A DNA stretch of 64,000 nucleotides from Flavobacterium daemonense (GCF_007341385.1 NZ_VJYD01000005.1:124001-188000), one strand, 5' to 3'. Shown: positions 26,298 to 35,802, counted from the stretch's first letter. Notes: a model not told the origin generated them from the letters alone. Made by a program: numbers and translations.

Positions 26298-27185
26298 TTA
26301 CAATAATTTAGATAATGTTTTTAAACTCAATAATATAATTAGAATTCCCACTGCAACCATCATTGGTTTTCTTTTGATTTTATTTACCAAAAATGCTGCT
26401 AAAGGCGCTGCAATTACGCCACCTAAAATCAATCCGATGATTACTTGCCATCCGTGGATTCCACCAAAAAGCATAAATGTGATACCGCTCGCAAATGAAA
26501 TTGCAAACTCAGCAGCATTTACAGAACCAATAGTGTATCTTGGATTTCTTCCTCTTCCTAATAAAGTTGATGTTACAATTGGCCCCCAGCCTCCGCCACC
26601 AACAGAATCCATAAAACCTCCAAAAGCAGCTAAAGCACCTAATCTTTTTGTTTTCTTCTTTACAATTGTTTTTTTCAATGCTTTTCTAATGATAATAATT
26701 GCCAAAACAATCATATAAACCGCAATGAAAGGCTTGATAACGTCACCATTTATAACATCTGACAATAAATAAGCTCCTGTAATCGACCCTAAAACTCCCG
26801 GAATCAATAAATGCTTTACTAGTTTTTTATTAATATTTCCAAAACGATGATGTGAAAGCGCCGACGCTCCCGTTGTAAACATTTCTGAAACGTGAACTGC
26901 CGTACTGCTCACAACCGGCGGAACTCCATAAGCCAATAAAAATGAAGTCGACGTTGCTCCATAACCCATTCCTAATGTTCCATCAACCAATTGAGCAAAA
27001 ACTCCTATGGCAAAAAACACTAAAAATTCTTCATTAAATCCATCTACAAAACCATTCCAAGTGAATTCAGCATGATGATTATAAATTAATACAGATAATA
27101 AACCTACCAGCAAAACAACTGGAATTCCAATCCAAAGCTTTTCTTTGCGTGAATCAGCACTACTTATCTTCAGTTCTTTCTCCAT
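26298..27185 (-). CDS. TauE/SafE family sulfite/sulfur-anion exporter, first gene of cys operon
   Basis: 295 residues with about eight membrane segments and the family glycine-rich blocks VDGTLGMGYGATSTSFLLA and FMDSVGGGGWGPIVTSTLLG. It is 26 nt upstream of cysH and leads the operon, so a role in moving sulfite, sulfate or another sulfur anion is likely; direction and substrate are not evident. It could replace a classical sulfate importer, as none is seen here. Confidence 0.85.
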   Translation of the reverse strand: MEKELKISSADSRKEKLWIGIPVVLLVGLLSVLIYNHHAEFTWNGFVDGFNEEFLVFFAIGVFAQLVDGTLGMGYGATSTSFLLAYGVPPVVSSTAVHVSEMFTTGASALSHHRFGNINKKLVKHLLIPGVLGSITGAYLLSDVINGDVIKPFIAVYMIVLAIIIIRKALKKTIVKKKTKRLGALAAFGGFMDSVGGGGWGPIVTSTLLGRGRNPRYTIGSVNAAEFAISFASGITFMLFGGIHGWQVIIGLILGGVIAAPLAAFLVNKIKRKPMMVAVGILIILLSLKTLSKLL

Positions 27186-27217
27186 ATTAATAATGATTTT
27201 GTTTTCTATTAAAATCC

Positions 27218-27276
27218 ATTACCCTATCGGGTTGGTAGATTACAATGCAAAAGTACTATTTATTTGCAATAAACAA
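27218..27276 (-). promoter_or_regulatory. cys operon promoter with candidate Rrf2-type operator
   Basis: On the minus strand TTG (27276-27274), 18 nt, TACTTTTG (27255-27248) is a full promoter match. Directly downstream, over the predicted start, is ATTACCCTATCGGGTTGGTA (27218-27237), with nested inverted ends ACCC/GGGT and TACC/GGTA. Location and shape suit a repressor operator; the nearby Rrf2 regulator is the natural candidate. Confidence 0.6.
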
Positions 27277-27496
27277 AACAATATTTTAATTTTTTTAGGG
27301 CCTTAACTATATATTAATCCAGTTGTATCGAGTTGATTACATTTTAATTAAAGTAATTTAACAAATAACTGCTCCTTTAACTTTATTCCAACAATTTCTG
27401 TGCATTTAAAATTTGGTTTTTAAATACCTTTTTTAATCTCTACCATATCTATAGGATAATTGTAAAAATATCGTATTTTAGCGCCAAATTAATATT

Positions 27497-28279
27497 ATGG
27501 ATTTTCAGATTGGTCTTGTAATTGCAGGTTTAGTGGTTGGGTTTATTGTAGGCTTGACAGGTGTTGGAGGTGGTTCATTAATGACTCCAATTTTATTGTT
27601 TTTTAATATTCCGCCAACAACTGCAGTAGGAACAGATTTATTATATGCCGCTTTTACAAAAGCTGGTGGTGTATTTGTTCATCATAAAAAAGGAAATATA
27701 AACTGGAAAATTACAGGCTGGCTTACATTAGGCAGTGTTCCGGCAGCTTTAGTGACTTTATGGATTCTCAACAGCATTAAAACTGATATCGACACCATTA
27801 ATCACGTTATAAAGGTAAGTTTAGGCTGGGCTTTACTGTTTACATCAGTTGCGATTATATTCAAAAACAAAATTTTGAAATTTTCTCAAAAACATGCTGG
27901 AGATAAATTCCATAGCGAAAGCCACACTCAAAACATGCTGACTGTTGCAATTGGAATTTTACTGGGTGCGACTGTGACTGTAACATCCATTGGCGCTGGC
28001 GCACTGGGAACCGTAACTTTATTTTTTCTTTATCCGCTGCTGCCTTTACCGCGCTTGGTTGGAACTGAAATTGCACATGCTGTTCCATTGACACTTGTTG
28101 CCGGAATCGGTCATGCGTCAATGGGGAATCTAGACTTAGGTTTATTGGGTCAACTGTTAATGGGATCACTTCCTGGAATATATATGGGAAGCATGCTGAG
28201 CGGAAAAGTTCCTGATCAATTTCTTAGAAATGCAATCGCAGTAATGTTATTCTTTACCGGATATAAATTGATTTTCTAA
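27497..28279 (+). CDS. TauE/SafE family transporter (second copy)
   Basis: 260 residues, eight hydrophobic segments, with the repeated family motif GFIVGLTGVGGGSLMTPILL and TVTSIGAGALGTVTLFFLYP. It is clearly different from the first TauE gene and divergent from the cys operon. Upstream, ACCATATCTATAGGATAAT (27441-27459) is palindrome-like and may be an operator. It probably serves sulfur-anion transport in the same regulon. Confidence 0.85.
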   Translation: MDFQIGLVIAGLVVGFIVGLTGVGGGSLMTPILLFFNIPPTTAVGTDLLYAAFTKAGGVFVHHKKGNINWKITGWLTLGSVPAALVTLWILNSIKTDIDTINHVIKVSLGWALLFTSVAIIFKNKILKFSQKHAGDKFHSESHTQNMLTVAIGILLGATVTVTSIGAGALGTVTLFFLYPLLPLPRLVGTEIAHAVPLTLVAGIGHASMGNLDLGLLGQLLMGSLPGIYMGSMLSGKVPDQFLRNAIAVMLFFTGYKLIF

Positions 28280-28296
28280 CAAAATCATCATTATAA

Positions 28297-28333
28297 AAAA
28301 AGACCATTTCTATTTTGAAATGGTCTTTTTTAT
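28297..28333. terminator. Bidirectional terminator
   Basis: AAAAGACCATTTC / GAAATGGTCTTTT between convergent genes, with T and A tracts on either side. Confidence 0.85.
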
Positions 28334-28336
28334 TTC

Positions 28337-28747
28337 TTAAAAAGCAATATCGGCCAGAGAATTGCTTTCTAATATTTTAAGTGTATTATCACGAACTTCA
28401 GTCATTAAACGTCTTGCAGCGCAGGTTGATTCATCGTCACAATCATCGCATTTTTCATAAAAATTATGGCTTGCACAAGGCAGCAACGCAATTGGACCTT
28501 CAAGAATTCGGTAGACTTTTGCCATACTGATATCTTTTGGATCTTTTATCAAATAATATCCGCCGCCTTTTCCTTTTTTGGCTCCAAGAAAACCAGAGTT
28601 TCTTAGCAACAATAAAATACTTTCTAAAAACTTAATCGAAATATGTTCGTTTTTTGCAATTTCAGCAATTTGGACAGGCTCGTTATTTTCTCGTCTCGCC
28701 AAATAAGTTAAAGCCTTAATTCCGTATTTTGTTTTTTTTGAAAGCAT
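28337..28747 (-). CDS. Rrf2 family transcriptional regulator
   Basis: 136 residues. Winged HTH at residues 1-60 (MLSKKTKYGIKALTYLARRE, IAEIAKNEHISIKFLESIL). A cysteine cluster (LPCASHNFYEKCDDCDDEST, then CAARRL) at residues 91-112 resembles the Fe-S binding loop of IscR/RsrR-type members, with more cysteines than the usual three. It is next to the cys operon and second TauE gene and is probably the sulfur (CymR-like) regulator for them, possibly sensing Fe-S status. Confidence 0.88.
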   Translation of the reverse strand: MLSKKTKYGIKALTYLARRENNEPVQIAEIAKNEHISIKFLESILLLLRNSGFLGAKKGKGGGYYLIKDPKDISMAKVYRILEGPIALLPCASHNFYEKCDDCDDESTCAARRLMTEVRDNTLKILESNSLADIAF

Positions 28748-28880
28748 CTTTAAAATTTAAATTGCAAAATATTTGTTCCGAATTTAATGTTCCGAAAACG
28801 ATACATTTATTTTCTGCAACAAAAATAGGCTTTTTAAATGAGAATATTAACAGATTAGAAATTAAATTCTACTTATTCTA

Positions 28881-29381
28881 TCAGATTACTTCGCTACTTC
28901 CAATTAAATTGAATTCATGAAATGATTTTATTTCTTCAACTAACGCTTTTTTGTTCACGACATAAGTATCTGTCATCGAATCATGCCATCCTCTTGTTCC
29001 TAGACATGAAAATATTTCAAAAGGAATGAAACGGCATAAGGTTCTTCTTAGTATTGTTGCAAAATCTGTTTTTTCGCCATATTCATTCACTACAATAGTT
29101 CCTGTAATGAATTTGCCTAAAGATCGTCCAAATAATCCTTCCGTAATTAAATAATAAAAAAAGTAAAGCAACATTATTATTAAATTCCATCCCGTATTTC
29201 CTAACGCATCCATCCAAATACTTAATTCGGTCCAGCCAAATAATCCGATAAGAATTCCGGTAAAAGCGCACAGTCCTGCAAAAATAAGAATCACAAATAT
29301 GGCATCTAATATGTAATTTAAAAAACGGATTCCAACAGAAGCCAGCAGTCTGTCATCAAGAATGTAAGCAGAATTACTCAT
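28881..29381 (-). CDS. RDD family membrane protein (paralog 1)
   Basis: 166 residues with the RDD pattern: three hydrophobic helices and the charged motifs DDRLLASVGIRFLNYILDAI and LFGRSLGKFITGTIVVNEYG. Function of RDD proteins is mostly unknown; some are Na+(Li+)/H+ antiporters. It is a tandem paralog of the next gene. Confidence 0.85.
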   Translation of the reverse strand: MSNSAYILDDRLLASVGIRFLNYILDAIFVILIFAGLCAFTGILIGLFGWTELSIWMDALGNTGWNLIIMLLYFFYYLITEGLFGRSLGKFITGTIVVNEYGEKTDFATILRRTLCRFIPFEIFSCLGTRGWHDSMTDTYVVNKKALVEEIKSFHEFNLIGSSEVI

Positions 29382-29593
29382 AAACTTATTGGTAATTTTA
29401 TAATTATTAGGTTTTTAGTTTCTAACAAAAATATATTTTTTACTGAAATTTAACCAAAAAAGAATGACGATTTTTAACAGTAATACATTTAGAATTAAAA
29501 AAGTTGTTTTACAGATGCCATCAAAATGTTAATGCAAATTAAATTAGTATTATTTTTTTCTAAATATAATTGACGTTTAATCTTGACCTCATA

Positions 29594-30100
29594 TCAATTT
29601 TCTTCTTTTACTCCAATTAAGTTCAAACCATAAAAAATTTCCATGTCTTTCAGCAAGTCTTTCTTTTCTACAACATAAGTCTTAGAAAGAGAATCGTGCC
29701 ATATTCTTTCTGATTTTCCAAGAAAGGAAAGTGCATCTAAAGGAATAAGTCGACATAAAGTTCTTATACAAATAACCTTAAAATTTGGCTTTAGACCATT
29801 TTCATTTACTACTACACAACCTGTAATGATTTTTCCGATGGTTCTACCAAAAAGCCATTCAAAAATTAAATAATAAAAAATTGCAAAAGACACATAAGCC
29901 CCAAACATTCCAAGCTTTTCCATAATATCAACCCAAGGATCATAGATGTCCCAGTTCGAGATTTTTTCAATAATTATAACAAGAAATGCAACAACAAATA
30001 TTGAAATGAAAATAAAAAAGGAATCAATAATGCAGTTAAAAAAACGGTCACGATCAGAAGTTAGTAATTTCTTGTTCAGAATATATGAAGAATCAGTCAA
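29594..30100 (-). CDS. RDD family membrane protein (paralog 2)
   Basis: 168 residues, colinear with the 166-residue neighbour (NKKLLTSDRDRFFNCIIDSF, WLFGRTIGKIITGCVVVNEN, TLCRLIPLDALSFLG against TLCRFIPFEIFSCLG). The duplication includes upstream DNA: AATGACGATTTTTAACAGTA occurs before both genes. Confidence 0.85.
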   Translation of the reverse strand: MTDSSYILNKKLLTSDRDRFFNCIIDSFFIFISIFVVAFLVIIIEKISNWDIYDPWVDIMEKLGMFGAYVSFAIFYYLIFEWLFGRTIGKIITGCVVVNENGLKPNFKVICIRTLCRLIPLDALSFLGKSERIWHDSLSKTYVVEKKDLLKDMEIFYGLNLIGVKEEN

Positions 30101-30183
30101 GTCAATTTTTGGTTTACAGATTATTATTTTTTGGTTTCAAGAGTAACAAAAATATATCTTTTACTGAAACAATCTTCAAAAGA

Positions 30184-30230
30184 AATGACGATTTTTAACA
30201 GTAATAAAATTACAGTCAAAAATCGTCATT
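30184..30230. terminator. Inverted repeat after metB/metZ
   Basis: AATGACGATTTTT / AAAAATCGTCATT with a 21-nt loop, 34 nt beyond the stop of the minus-strand gene at 30264. Its left part is also the block shared with the region before RDD paralog 1 (29463-29485). Confidence 0.5.
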
Positions 30231-30263
30231 ATATAATTTAGAAAATCTGAAATCTAAAATAAT

Positions 30264-31436
30264 CTAATCCAGCGCTTGCTTTAAGTCAGCAATTACGTCT
30301 TCTACGGTTTCTAAACCTACAGAAACACGAACTAAACCTTGCGTGATTCCAACCGCTAATTGATCTTCTTCAGATAATTTGCTATGTGTAGTTGAAGCCG
30401 GATGCGTAACAATTGATCTTGTATCACCAATATTTGCTGATAACGAACAAAGTTTAATTGCATTCAAGAATTTTCTTCCTGCTTCGATTCCGCCTTTAAT
30501 TTCGAAAGCAATAATGTTTCCACCCGCTTTCATCTGCTTTTTAGCAATTTCATATTGTGGATGCGATTTCAAAAAAGGATATTTTACGCTGTTTACATTT
30601 GGATGGCTTTCTAAAAACTCAGCCACTTTTAAAGCATTTTCACAATGTCTGTCAACACGAACCGACAATGTTTCTAAGCTTTTTGATAAAACCCAAGCAT
30701 TAAATGGCGATAATGCCGGACCCGTATTTCTTGAAAATAAATAAATCTGTCTGATCAAATCTTCATTTCCAACAGTGATTCCGCCAAGAACACGTCCTTG
30801 ACCATCAATTAATTTTGTCGCAGAATGTATTACTAAATGCGCTCCAAATTTAATTGGCTGTTGTAAATATGGCGTTGCAAAACAGTTGTCGATAATTAAA
30901 ATCAGATTGTGTTTTTTAGCAATATCTCCCAACAATTGCAAATCGATTACATCAACACCCGGATTTGTTGGCGATTCGGCGTATAATATTTTAGTGTTTG
31001 GCTTAATAAAACTTTCGATCGTTTCTGGCTTATTGATTTCGAAATACGAAGTTTCGATATTCCATTTCGGAAAATAAGTCATAAACAAAGCGTGCGTTGA
31101 ACCAAAAACGCTGCTTGCTGATACGATATGATCGCCAGCATTTAACAAAGCCGCAAAAGTGGAATAAACCGCAGCCATTCCGGTTGCAAAAGCATAACCA
31201 GAATCAGCACCTTCCATTTTGCATACTTTCTCTACAAATTCAGTTGTGTTTGGATTGCTGAAACGGCTGTAAATATTTCTTTCTTTTTCTTCTGTAAATG
31301 AAGCTCTCATGTCTTCGGCATCTTCAAAAACAAAGCTTGACGATAGGTACAAAGGCACCGAATGTTCTAAATATTGAGATCTTTCTAACTGTGTTCTAAT
31401 GGCTTGTGTTTCAAAACCAAATTCTTGTTCGCTCAT
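30264..31436 (-). CDS. Trans-sulfuration enzyme (O-succinyl/acetylhomoserine sulfhydrylase or cystathionine gamma-synthase type)
   Basis: 390 residues of the Cys/Met metabolism PLP family. The PLP Lys is in VIHSATKLIDGQGRVLGG; YSRFSNPNTTEFVEKV and GYAFATGMAAVYSTFAALL are further signatures. The sequence is closest in my reading to MetZ/MetB types. It is the last gene of the metX unit and would use O-acetylhomoserine from MetX with sulfide or cysteine. MetB versus MetZ cannot be decided from sequence alone. Confidence 0.88.
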   Translation of the reverse strand: MSEQEFGFETQAIRTQLERSQYLEHSVPLYLSSSFVFEDAEDMRASFTEEKERNIYSRFSNPNTTEFVEKVCKMEGADSGYAFATGMAAVYSTFAALLNAGDHIVSASSVFGSTHALFMTYFPKWNIETSYFEINKPETIESFIKPNTKILYAESPTNPGVDVIDLQLLGDIAKKHNLILIIDNCFATPYLQQPIKFGAHLVIHSATKLIDGQGRVLGGITVGNEDLIRQIYLFSRNTGPALSPFNAWVLSKSLETLSVRVDRHCENALKVAEFLESHPNVNSVKYPFLKSHPQYEIAKKQMKAGGNIIAFEIKGGIEAGRKFLNAIKLCSLSANIGDTRSIVTHPASTTHSKLSEEDQLAVGITQGLVRVSVGLETVEDVIADLKQALD

Positions 31437-31605
31437 TTTTTTTTATTTTAACACGAATTGCACTGATTAGCACAAATTCATTTTTTTTAATTTCACAAAG
31501 ATTCACAAAGCAAAACACAGAGTTTCGCAAAGAACTAATGCAAATTTTTATTATGTAATAAAGCCAAAGAATTATCTAATTCTCAAACTGACTAATTTTC
31601 TAATT

Positions 31606-32031
31606 TTATAACGCTTCGTTGTTCAAAACAACTCTGTATTTGATTGTTGCTGTTGGCTCAACTGTTTTAGCAACTGAACAGTATTTCTCAAAAGAAAGTT
31701 GCGCCGCTTTTTTTGCTTTTTCAGGATTGATTTCTCCTTCTAAATAGAAAACCACATCGATTTCTTTAAAAGGTTTTGCTTCTTCAATCTGAACTCGAGT
31801 TCCTTCAACCTCAGCGTTGAAAGAAGTTATTTCTTGACGCTGTTTCTTTAAAATCGAAATCATATCAATCGCACTGCATCCTGCAACGCCCATTAATACA
31901 AGCTCCATTGGGCTTGCGCCCAAATCACTTCCGCCAAATTCGGCTCTGCTGTCAACGTCAACTACGTGTCCGCGCTCATTTTTTACTTTGAAATGAAATG
32001 CGTCATTTACTCTGTTTAAAGTTACTTTCAT
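31606..32031 (-). CDS. OsmC family protein
   Basis: 141 residues with the two redox cysteines of OsmC/Ohr proteins: VAGCSAIDMISIL and FEKYCSVAKTVEP. Family members reduce organic hydroperoxides; many are uncharacterised. Its place between thrA and metB/Z is unusual but the same strand and short spacing suggest cotranscription, interrupted by the repeat at 32067-32157. Confidence 0.88.
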   Translation of the reverse strand: MKVTLNRVNDAFHFKVKNERGHVVDVDSRAEFGGSDLGASPMELVLMGVAGCSAIDMISILKKQRQEITSFNAEVEGTRVQIEEAKPFKEIDVVFYLEGEINPEKAKKAAQLSFEKYCSVAKTVEPTATIKYRVVLNNEAL

Positions 32032-32066
32032 TGTGTTGTTATTTTTTTGTTTTTTATTCGTTTCAA

Positions 32067-32157
32067 TTTGTCATTGCGAGGAACGAAGCAACCTCACTAA
32101 CAATTACACAAAGCTTGATTTTGCAAATGTGATTGCTTCGTTCCTCGCAATGACAAA
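32067..32157. repeat. Intergenic palindromic repeat, family 2 copy b
   Basis: Perfect 25-bp inverted arms (32067-32091, 32133-32157) beginning TTTGTCATTGCGAGGAACGA and a 41-bp centre. Same family as 11678-11783; the centres are unrelated. Confidence 0.75.
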
Positions 32158-32186
32158 CCAAGCTCAATCTAAAATCTAAAATCAAA

Positions 32187-34601
32187 TCACCCTTTATCAG
32201 ATAATCTCAAAATATCTCCGAAAACGCCTCTCGCTGTTACTGCAGAACCTGCACCGGCTCCTTGAATAACAATTGGGCGATCTCCGTAAGATTCTGTATA
32301 AATTTCGAAGAAAGAATCAGAACCTTTTAAACCGCCTAATGCAGTGTCTTTTGGTACTGAAACTAATTTTACTTCTAGATTTCCTTTATCATTCTGCAAA
32401 TCGCCAGACAATTCACCAATATATCTTAAAACGTGATTTGGTTTTTGATCTGCTTTTATTTTCTCATAAATTGGGTCGAATTCTTTTAATTTCGTCAAGA
32501 AATCAGCAACATTTCCATCGCGTAAATGCTCCGGAATTAGATTCTGAATTGAAATTTCTTCAAACTCATTCTGTAAATCTAATTCTCTTGCCAAAATCAA
32601 TAATTTTCTTCCCACATCATTTCCGCATAAATCCTCACGCGGGTCTGGTTCTGTATATCCGTTATCAATTGCTTCTTGCAGAATTTCACTGAACGGAGCG
32701 TCTTTTGCAGAGAAATTATTAAATAAATAACTCAGTGTTCCAGAGAAAACTCCTTTGATTTTAGTGATGTTTTCACCAGAAAGATGCAATAATTTAATTG
32801 TATCAATTAATGGCAAACCTGCACCAACATTGGTTTCGTACAAATAATTCTTTTGGTTTTCTGCCAGAGCTTTTCTCAACTCTTTATAAAAACCATAACT
32901 TAAAGTATTCGCCACTTTATTTGAAGAAATCAAATCGAAACTGCTTTCTACAAGCGGAATATAATTTTCTACAAATGATGCACTTGCCGTATTATCAATC
33001 GCAATTAAATTCTCTAAATGATGTTCATTTGCGTAAGCGATAATATCATTTATTGTGTATTCTGCGCCTTTTGTCTGGATATCGTTTTTCCAGCTTGAAG
33101 TTACGCCATTTCTATTTAGTAAAAGCTTTTTAGAATTTGCAATTGCAAAGACATTCAGCTTAACATCTTTACGTTTTTCAATTGAAGATGCTGATTCTAA
33201 AATCTGATTAATCAAAGTTCCACCCACTAATCCGTGGCCAAAAATCGCAATGTTGATTTTTTTAGAAACTCCAAAAATCTCTCCGTGAATTACGTTTAAG
33301 GCTTTGTTCAGCTCTTCTTTCTTAACAACCAAACTCACGTTTTTGCCCGTAACCGTGTTGTTGAATAAAATTGGAACTATTTTATTTTTGATTAAAGCCG
33401 TGTAAGGTTTGTGGAAAGTACTCAAATCCTGTCCGATAATCGAAATTACCGACACATTATCTGTTACTGTAATTTGGTTTACATCTTTCGAATAAAAGTC
33501 ATTTTCGAACTCTTTTTCTAACTCAACCATTGCAAGCGTTGCTTTATCTTTTGCCACAACCAACCCGATTCCTCTTTCTGAAGAACCTTGCGAAATGATA
33601 CTCACACTGATGTTGTGATCACCCATAACTTTAAAGATACGAGCATCAACACCAGCTTTTCCAAGCAATCCACGTCCTTCAAGATTTACTAAAGACACGT
33701 TTTCTAAAACTGAAAGTGTTTTGATTCCTTCTTTCGCAGAATCTGAAGTGATTAAAGTACCGCGGTTTTCGTGGTTAAAAGTATTTAAAATGCGAAGTGG
33801 AATATTTTTTTCCAACAACGGAATTATAGTTTTTGCGTGAAGAATTGTAGCTCCAAAATTAGCCAGCTCATTTGCTTCATTAAACGACAAATATTCGATT
33901 TTTTTAGCGTCGGCAACTAAATCTGGATTTGCAGTGTAAATTCCGTCAACGTGTGTGAAGTTTTGAAGTTCTTCGGCGTTTAGATAATTTGCAATTAATG
34001 AAGCTGTATAATTACTTCCGTTTCTTCCTAAAGTTGTGGTGTCGTTGTTGTTGTTTGATCCAATGAAACCTGTAACAATATTTACTGTATCGCCGTTGTG
34101 AAGCTTGAAATAATTGACAACGTTTTTCTTCGAAAGCTGTTCCAAAGGCTGAGCATCACCAAATTTCGAATCGGTTTTCAGCAATTCTCTGGTATCAACA
34201 AAGTTTGCCGGAATGCCTTTTTCAATCAAAATAGCAGTTAATAATTTAGCCGAAAGCAATTCGCCTTTAGACAAAATCTGATCTTTTATTTTGCTGCTGT
34301 AATCACCAATCAAGCTTACGCCTTCAAAAAGTTTATCCAGAATATTGAATTCTTCAGACAAATCTACCTGACCGTAATCTGAAGTCTGATACGCTTTAAA
34401 ACTCTCTAAAAGCGGTTTGTAATTTCCGTTTTTAGCAGCAATTCTTAAAATATCTTCTAATTCATCTGTTGCATTTCCTCTTGCAGAAACGACTACGGCA
34501 ATTTGCTCACCTTGATTTACTTTATCTGTAATGATTGAAACTACTTTGTTTAGTCCTTCTCCGTTTGATAATGATTTACCTCCAAATTTTAATACTTTCA
34601 T
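32187..34601 (-). CDS. thrA: Bifunctional aspartate kinase/homoserine dehydrogenase
   Basis: 804 residues (E. coli ThrA 820). Aspartokinase domain at 1-285 (MKVLKFGGKSLSNGEGLN, NIVTGFIGSNNNNDTTTLGR), two ACT-like regulatory segments at about 300-450, homoserine dehydrogenase from about 460 (NIAIFGHGLVGGTLINQIL, YLYETNVGAGLPLIDTIKLL). It converts aspartate to aspartyl phosphate and aspartate semialdehyde to homoserine. It ends the metX coupling: metX stops 2 nt upstream of its start. Placed under a SAM riboswitch, this copy serves methionine. Confidence 0.96.
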   Translation of the reverse strand: MKVLKFGGKSLSNGEGLNKVVSIITDKVNQGEQIAVVVSARGNATDELEDILRIAAKNGNYKPLLESFKAYQTSDYGQVDLSEEFNILDKLFEGVSLIGDYSSKIKDQILSKGELLSAKLLTAILIEKGIPANFVDTRELLKTDSKFGDAQPLEQLSKKNVVNYFKLHNGDTVNIVTGFIGSNNNNDTTTLGRNGSNYTASLIANYLNAEELQNFTHVDGIYTANPDLVADAKKIEYLSFNEANELANFGATILHAKTIIPLLEKNIPLRILNTFNHENRGTLITSDSAKEGIKTLSVLENVSLVNLEGRGLLGKAGVDARIFKVMGDHNISVSIISQGSSERGIGLVVAKDKATLAMVELEKEFENDFYSKDVNQITVTDNVSVISIIGQDLSTFHKPYTALIKNKIVPILFNNTVTGKNVSLVVKKEELNKALNVIHGEIFGVSKKINIAIFGHGLVGGTLINQILESASSIEKRKDVKLNVFAIANSKKLLLNRNGVTSSWKNDIQTKGAEYTINDIIAYANEHHLENLIAIDNTASASFVENYIPLVESSFDLISSNKVANTLSYGFYKELRKALAENQKNYLYETNVGAGLPLIDTIKLLHLSGENITKIKGVFSGTLSYLFNNFSAKDAPFSEILQEAIDNGYTEPDPREDLCGNDVGRKLLILARELDLQNEFEEISIQNLIPEHLRDGNVADFLTKLKEFDPIYEKIKADQKPNHVLRYIGELSGDLQNDKGNLEVKLVSVPKDTALGGLKGSDSFFEIYTESYGDRPIVIQGAGAGSAVTARGVFGDILRLSDKG

Positions 34602-34603
34602 TT

Positions 34604-35593
34604 TTATTTTGCTATTATTTCTGCCTTAAAAATATCGGCAAGTAAAAGATCTAATTGTTTGTACTCTATTAAAAAAGCGTCATGTCCGTGAACCGAATCT
34701 ATTTCGCTGTAGGAAACATTTTCTTTAAACTTTTTTAATTCATTATAAGTTTCCAGATTTTCTTGTGGTGTAAAAAACAAATCTGAGTTGATTGCCACGA
34801 TATGAATCGCAGCTTTTGATTTTGATATTAAAGTCTCGAAATCCTCGCTATTTCTGGTAATATCTATGGTTTTTAGCAATTGGTTCATCAATTTATATGA
34901 TGCCAATTGAAAACGCTGCTGTAATTTTTTTCCGTGATGCGCGAGCCAACTTTCAATATTAAAAATCAAAAGATCTTGATTGATCGTACGCTGGAATTTT
35001 TCTTTGAATGATTCTGGCGAACGATAACACAGCATGGCGTGAATTCTAGCATCTTCAATTGGTTTTGACGAATGATTCAGAATTTGTTCTTGCAGATAGC
35101 AATTTGCAATCATCCAGTCGGTCGATTTCCAGTCGGTTGCTATCGGAATCAAATGTTCTGTGATGTTTGGCTCCAATGCCAAAATCTCCCAAGCAATTCC
35201 GCCGCCAACAGAACCTCCAATTATTGCAAAAACTTGCTCAATTTGAAGCGATTTTAAACCTTTGATAAAAATTCTCGCAATATCTCTGGCTGTAAAATCC
35301 TGATAATTTTCGATTATAAACGAATCGTTTCCGTTTCCAGGAACATTAAATGCCAAAACAGTAAATTTATTCGTGTCGATTGTTTTTCCGTCACCAATTA
35401 AATCATTCCACCATCCGCTTGGGCCAGTTACTTGCGCGTTTCCTGTCAAAGCATGATTAACCAAGACGATTGGCGCCGAATGCAAAGGCAAACCAGAAAG
35501 CGCAAAACTTAAAGGTAATGATGAAAATATCGCACCACTCTCTGTGATGAAATCTTGAATTATGATGGGACTTGGTATATTTTCCAATTTCAA
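34604..35593 (-). CDS. metX: Homoserine O-acetyltransferase
   Basis: 329 residues, alpha/beta-hydrolase fold. Nucleophile elbow IIGGSVGGGIAWEIL with catalytic Ser; final His in VHGHDAFLIEY; early oxyanion segment LVNHALTGNAQVTG. It is somewhat shorter than typical MetX (about 350-380). The start codon is TTG: a stop lies in frame 12 nt upstream and no ATG is available nearby. Makes O-acetylhomoserine for MetY and the MetB/Z-type enzyme. First gene after a SAM-I riboswitch. Confidence 0.9.
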   Translation of the reverse strand: MKLENIPSPIIIQDFITESGAIFSSLPLSFALSGLPLHSAPIVLVNHALTGNAQVTGPSGWWNDLIGDGKTIDTNKFTVLAFNVPGNGNDSFIIENYQDFTARDIARIFIKGLKSLQIEQVFAIIGGSVGGGIAWEILALEPNITEHLIPIATDWKSTDWMIANCYLQEQILNHSSKPIEDARIHAMLCYRSPESFKEKFQRTINQDLLIFNIESWLAHHGKKLQQRFQLASYKLMNQLLKTIDITRNSEDFETLISKSKAAIHIVAINSDLFFTPQENLETYNELKKFKENVSYSEIDSVHGHDAFLIEYKQLDLLLADIFKAEIIAK

Positions 35594-35667
35594 ATCTTTT
35601 TATTATTGATTTGTATGTGGAAATATTAGAAAGAAAGTCTAGAGTTTGAAACTAGAAAAATTCTTGT

Positions 35668-35774
35668 TGTTATCTTTCCACGTTTGGGCGTGGTAGAATG
35701 CAGCACCTTCTTCGAATTAACGAAGGGTTGCTAAGGATTCATCGGGTCTAATCCCTCCTCCTTTCTTTATAACA
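35668..35774 (-). promoter_or_regulatory. SAM-I (S-box) riboswitch upstream of metX
   Basis: On the minus strand P1 is TGTTAT (35774-35769) with ATAACA (35673-35668). Conserved blocks in order: AAAGGAGGAGGGATTAGACC, CGATGAATCC, TTAGCAACCCTTCG, GAAGAAGGTGCTGCATTC, then the P4 hairpin CCACG/CGTGG. It should shut down metX-thrA-osmC-metB/Z when SAM is abundant. Homologous in layout to the metH aptamer but with its own P3 and P4 loops. Confidence 0.93.
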
Positions 35775-35802
35775 TTTCAATACGTTTTTGAACTTAACGG
35801 TG

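Noticed and set aside
27186-27496. SAM riboswitch before the cys operon
   Set aside because: None of the S-box or SAM-II conserved blocks are present; only a promoter and a palindrome.
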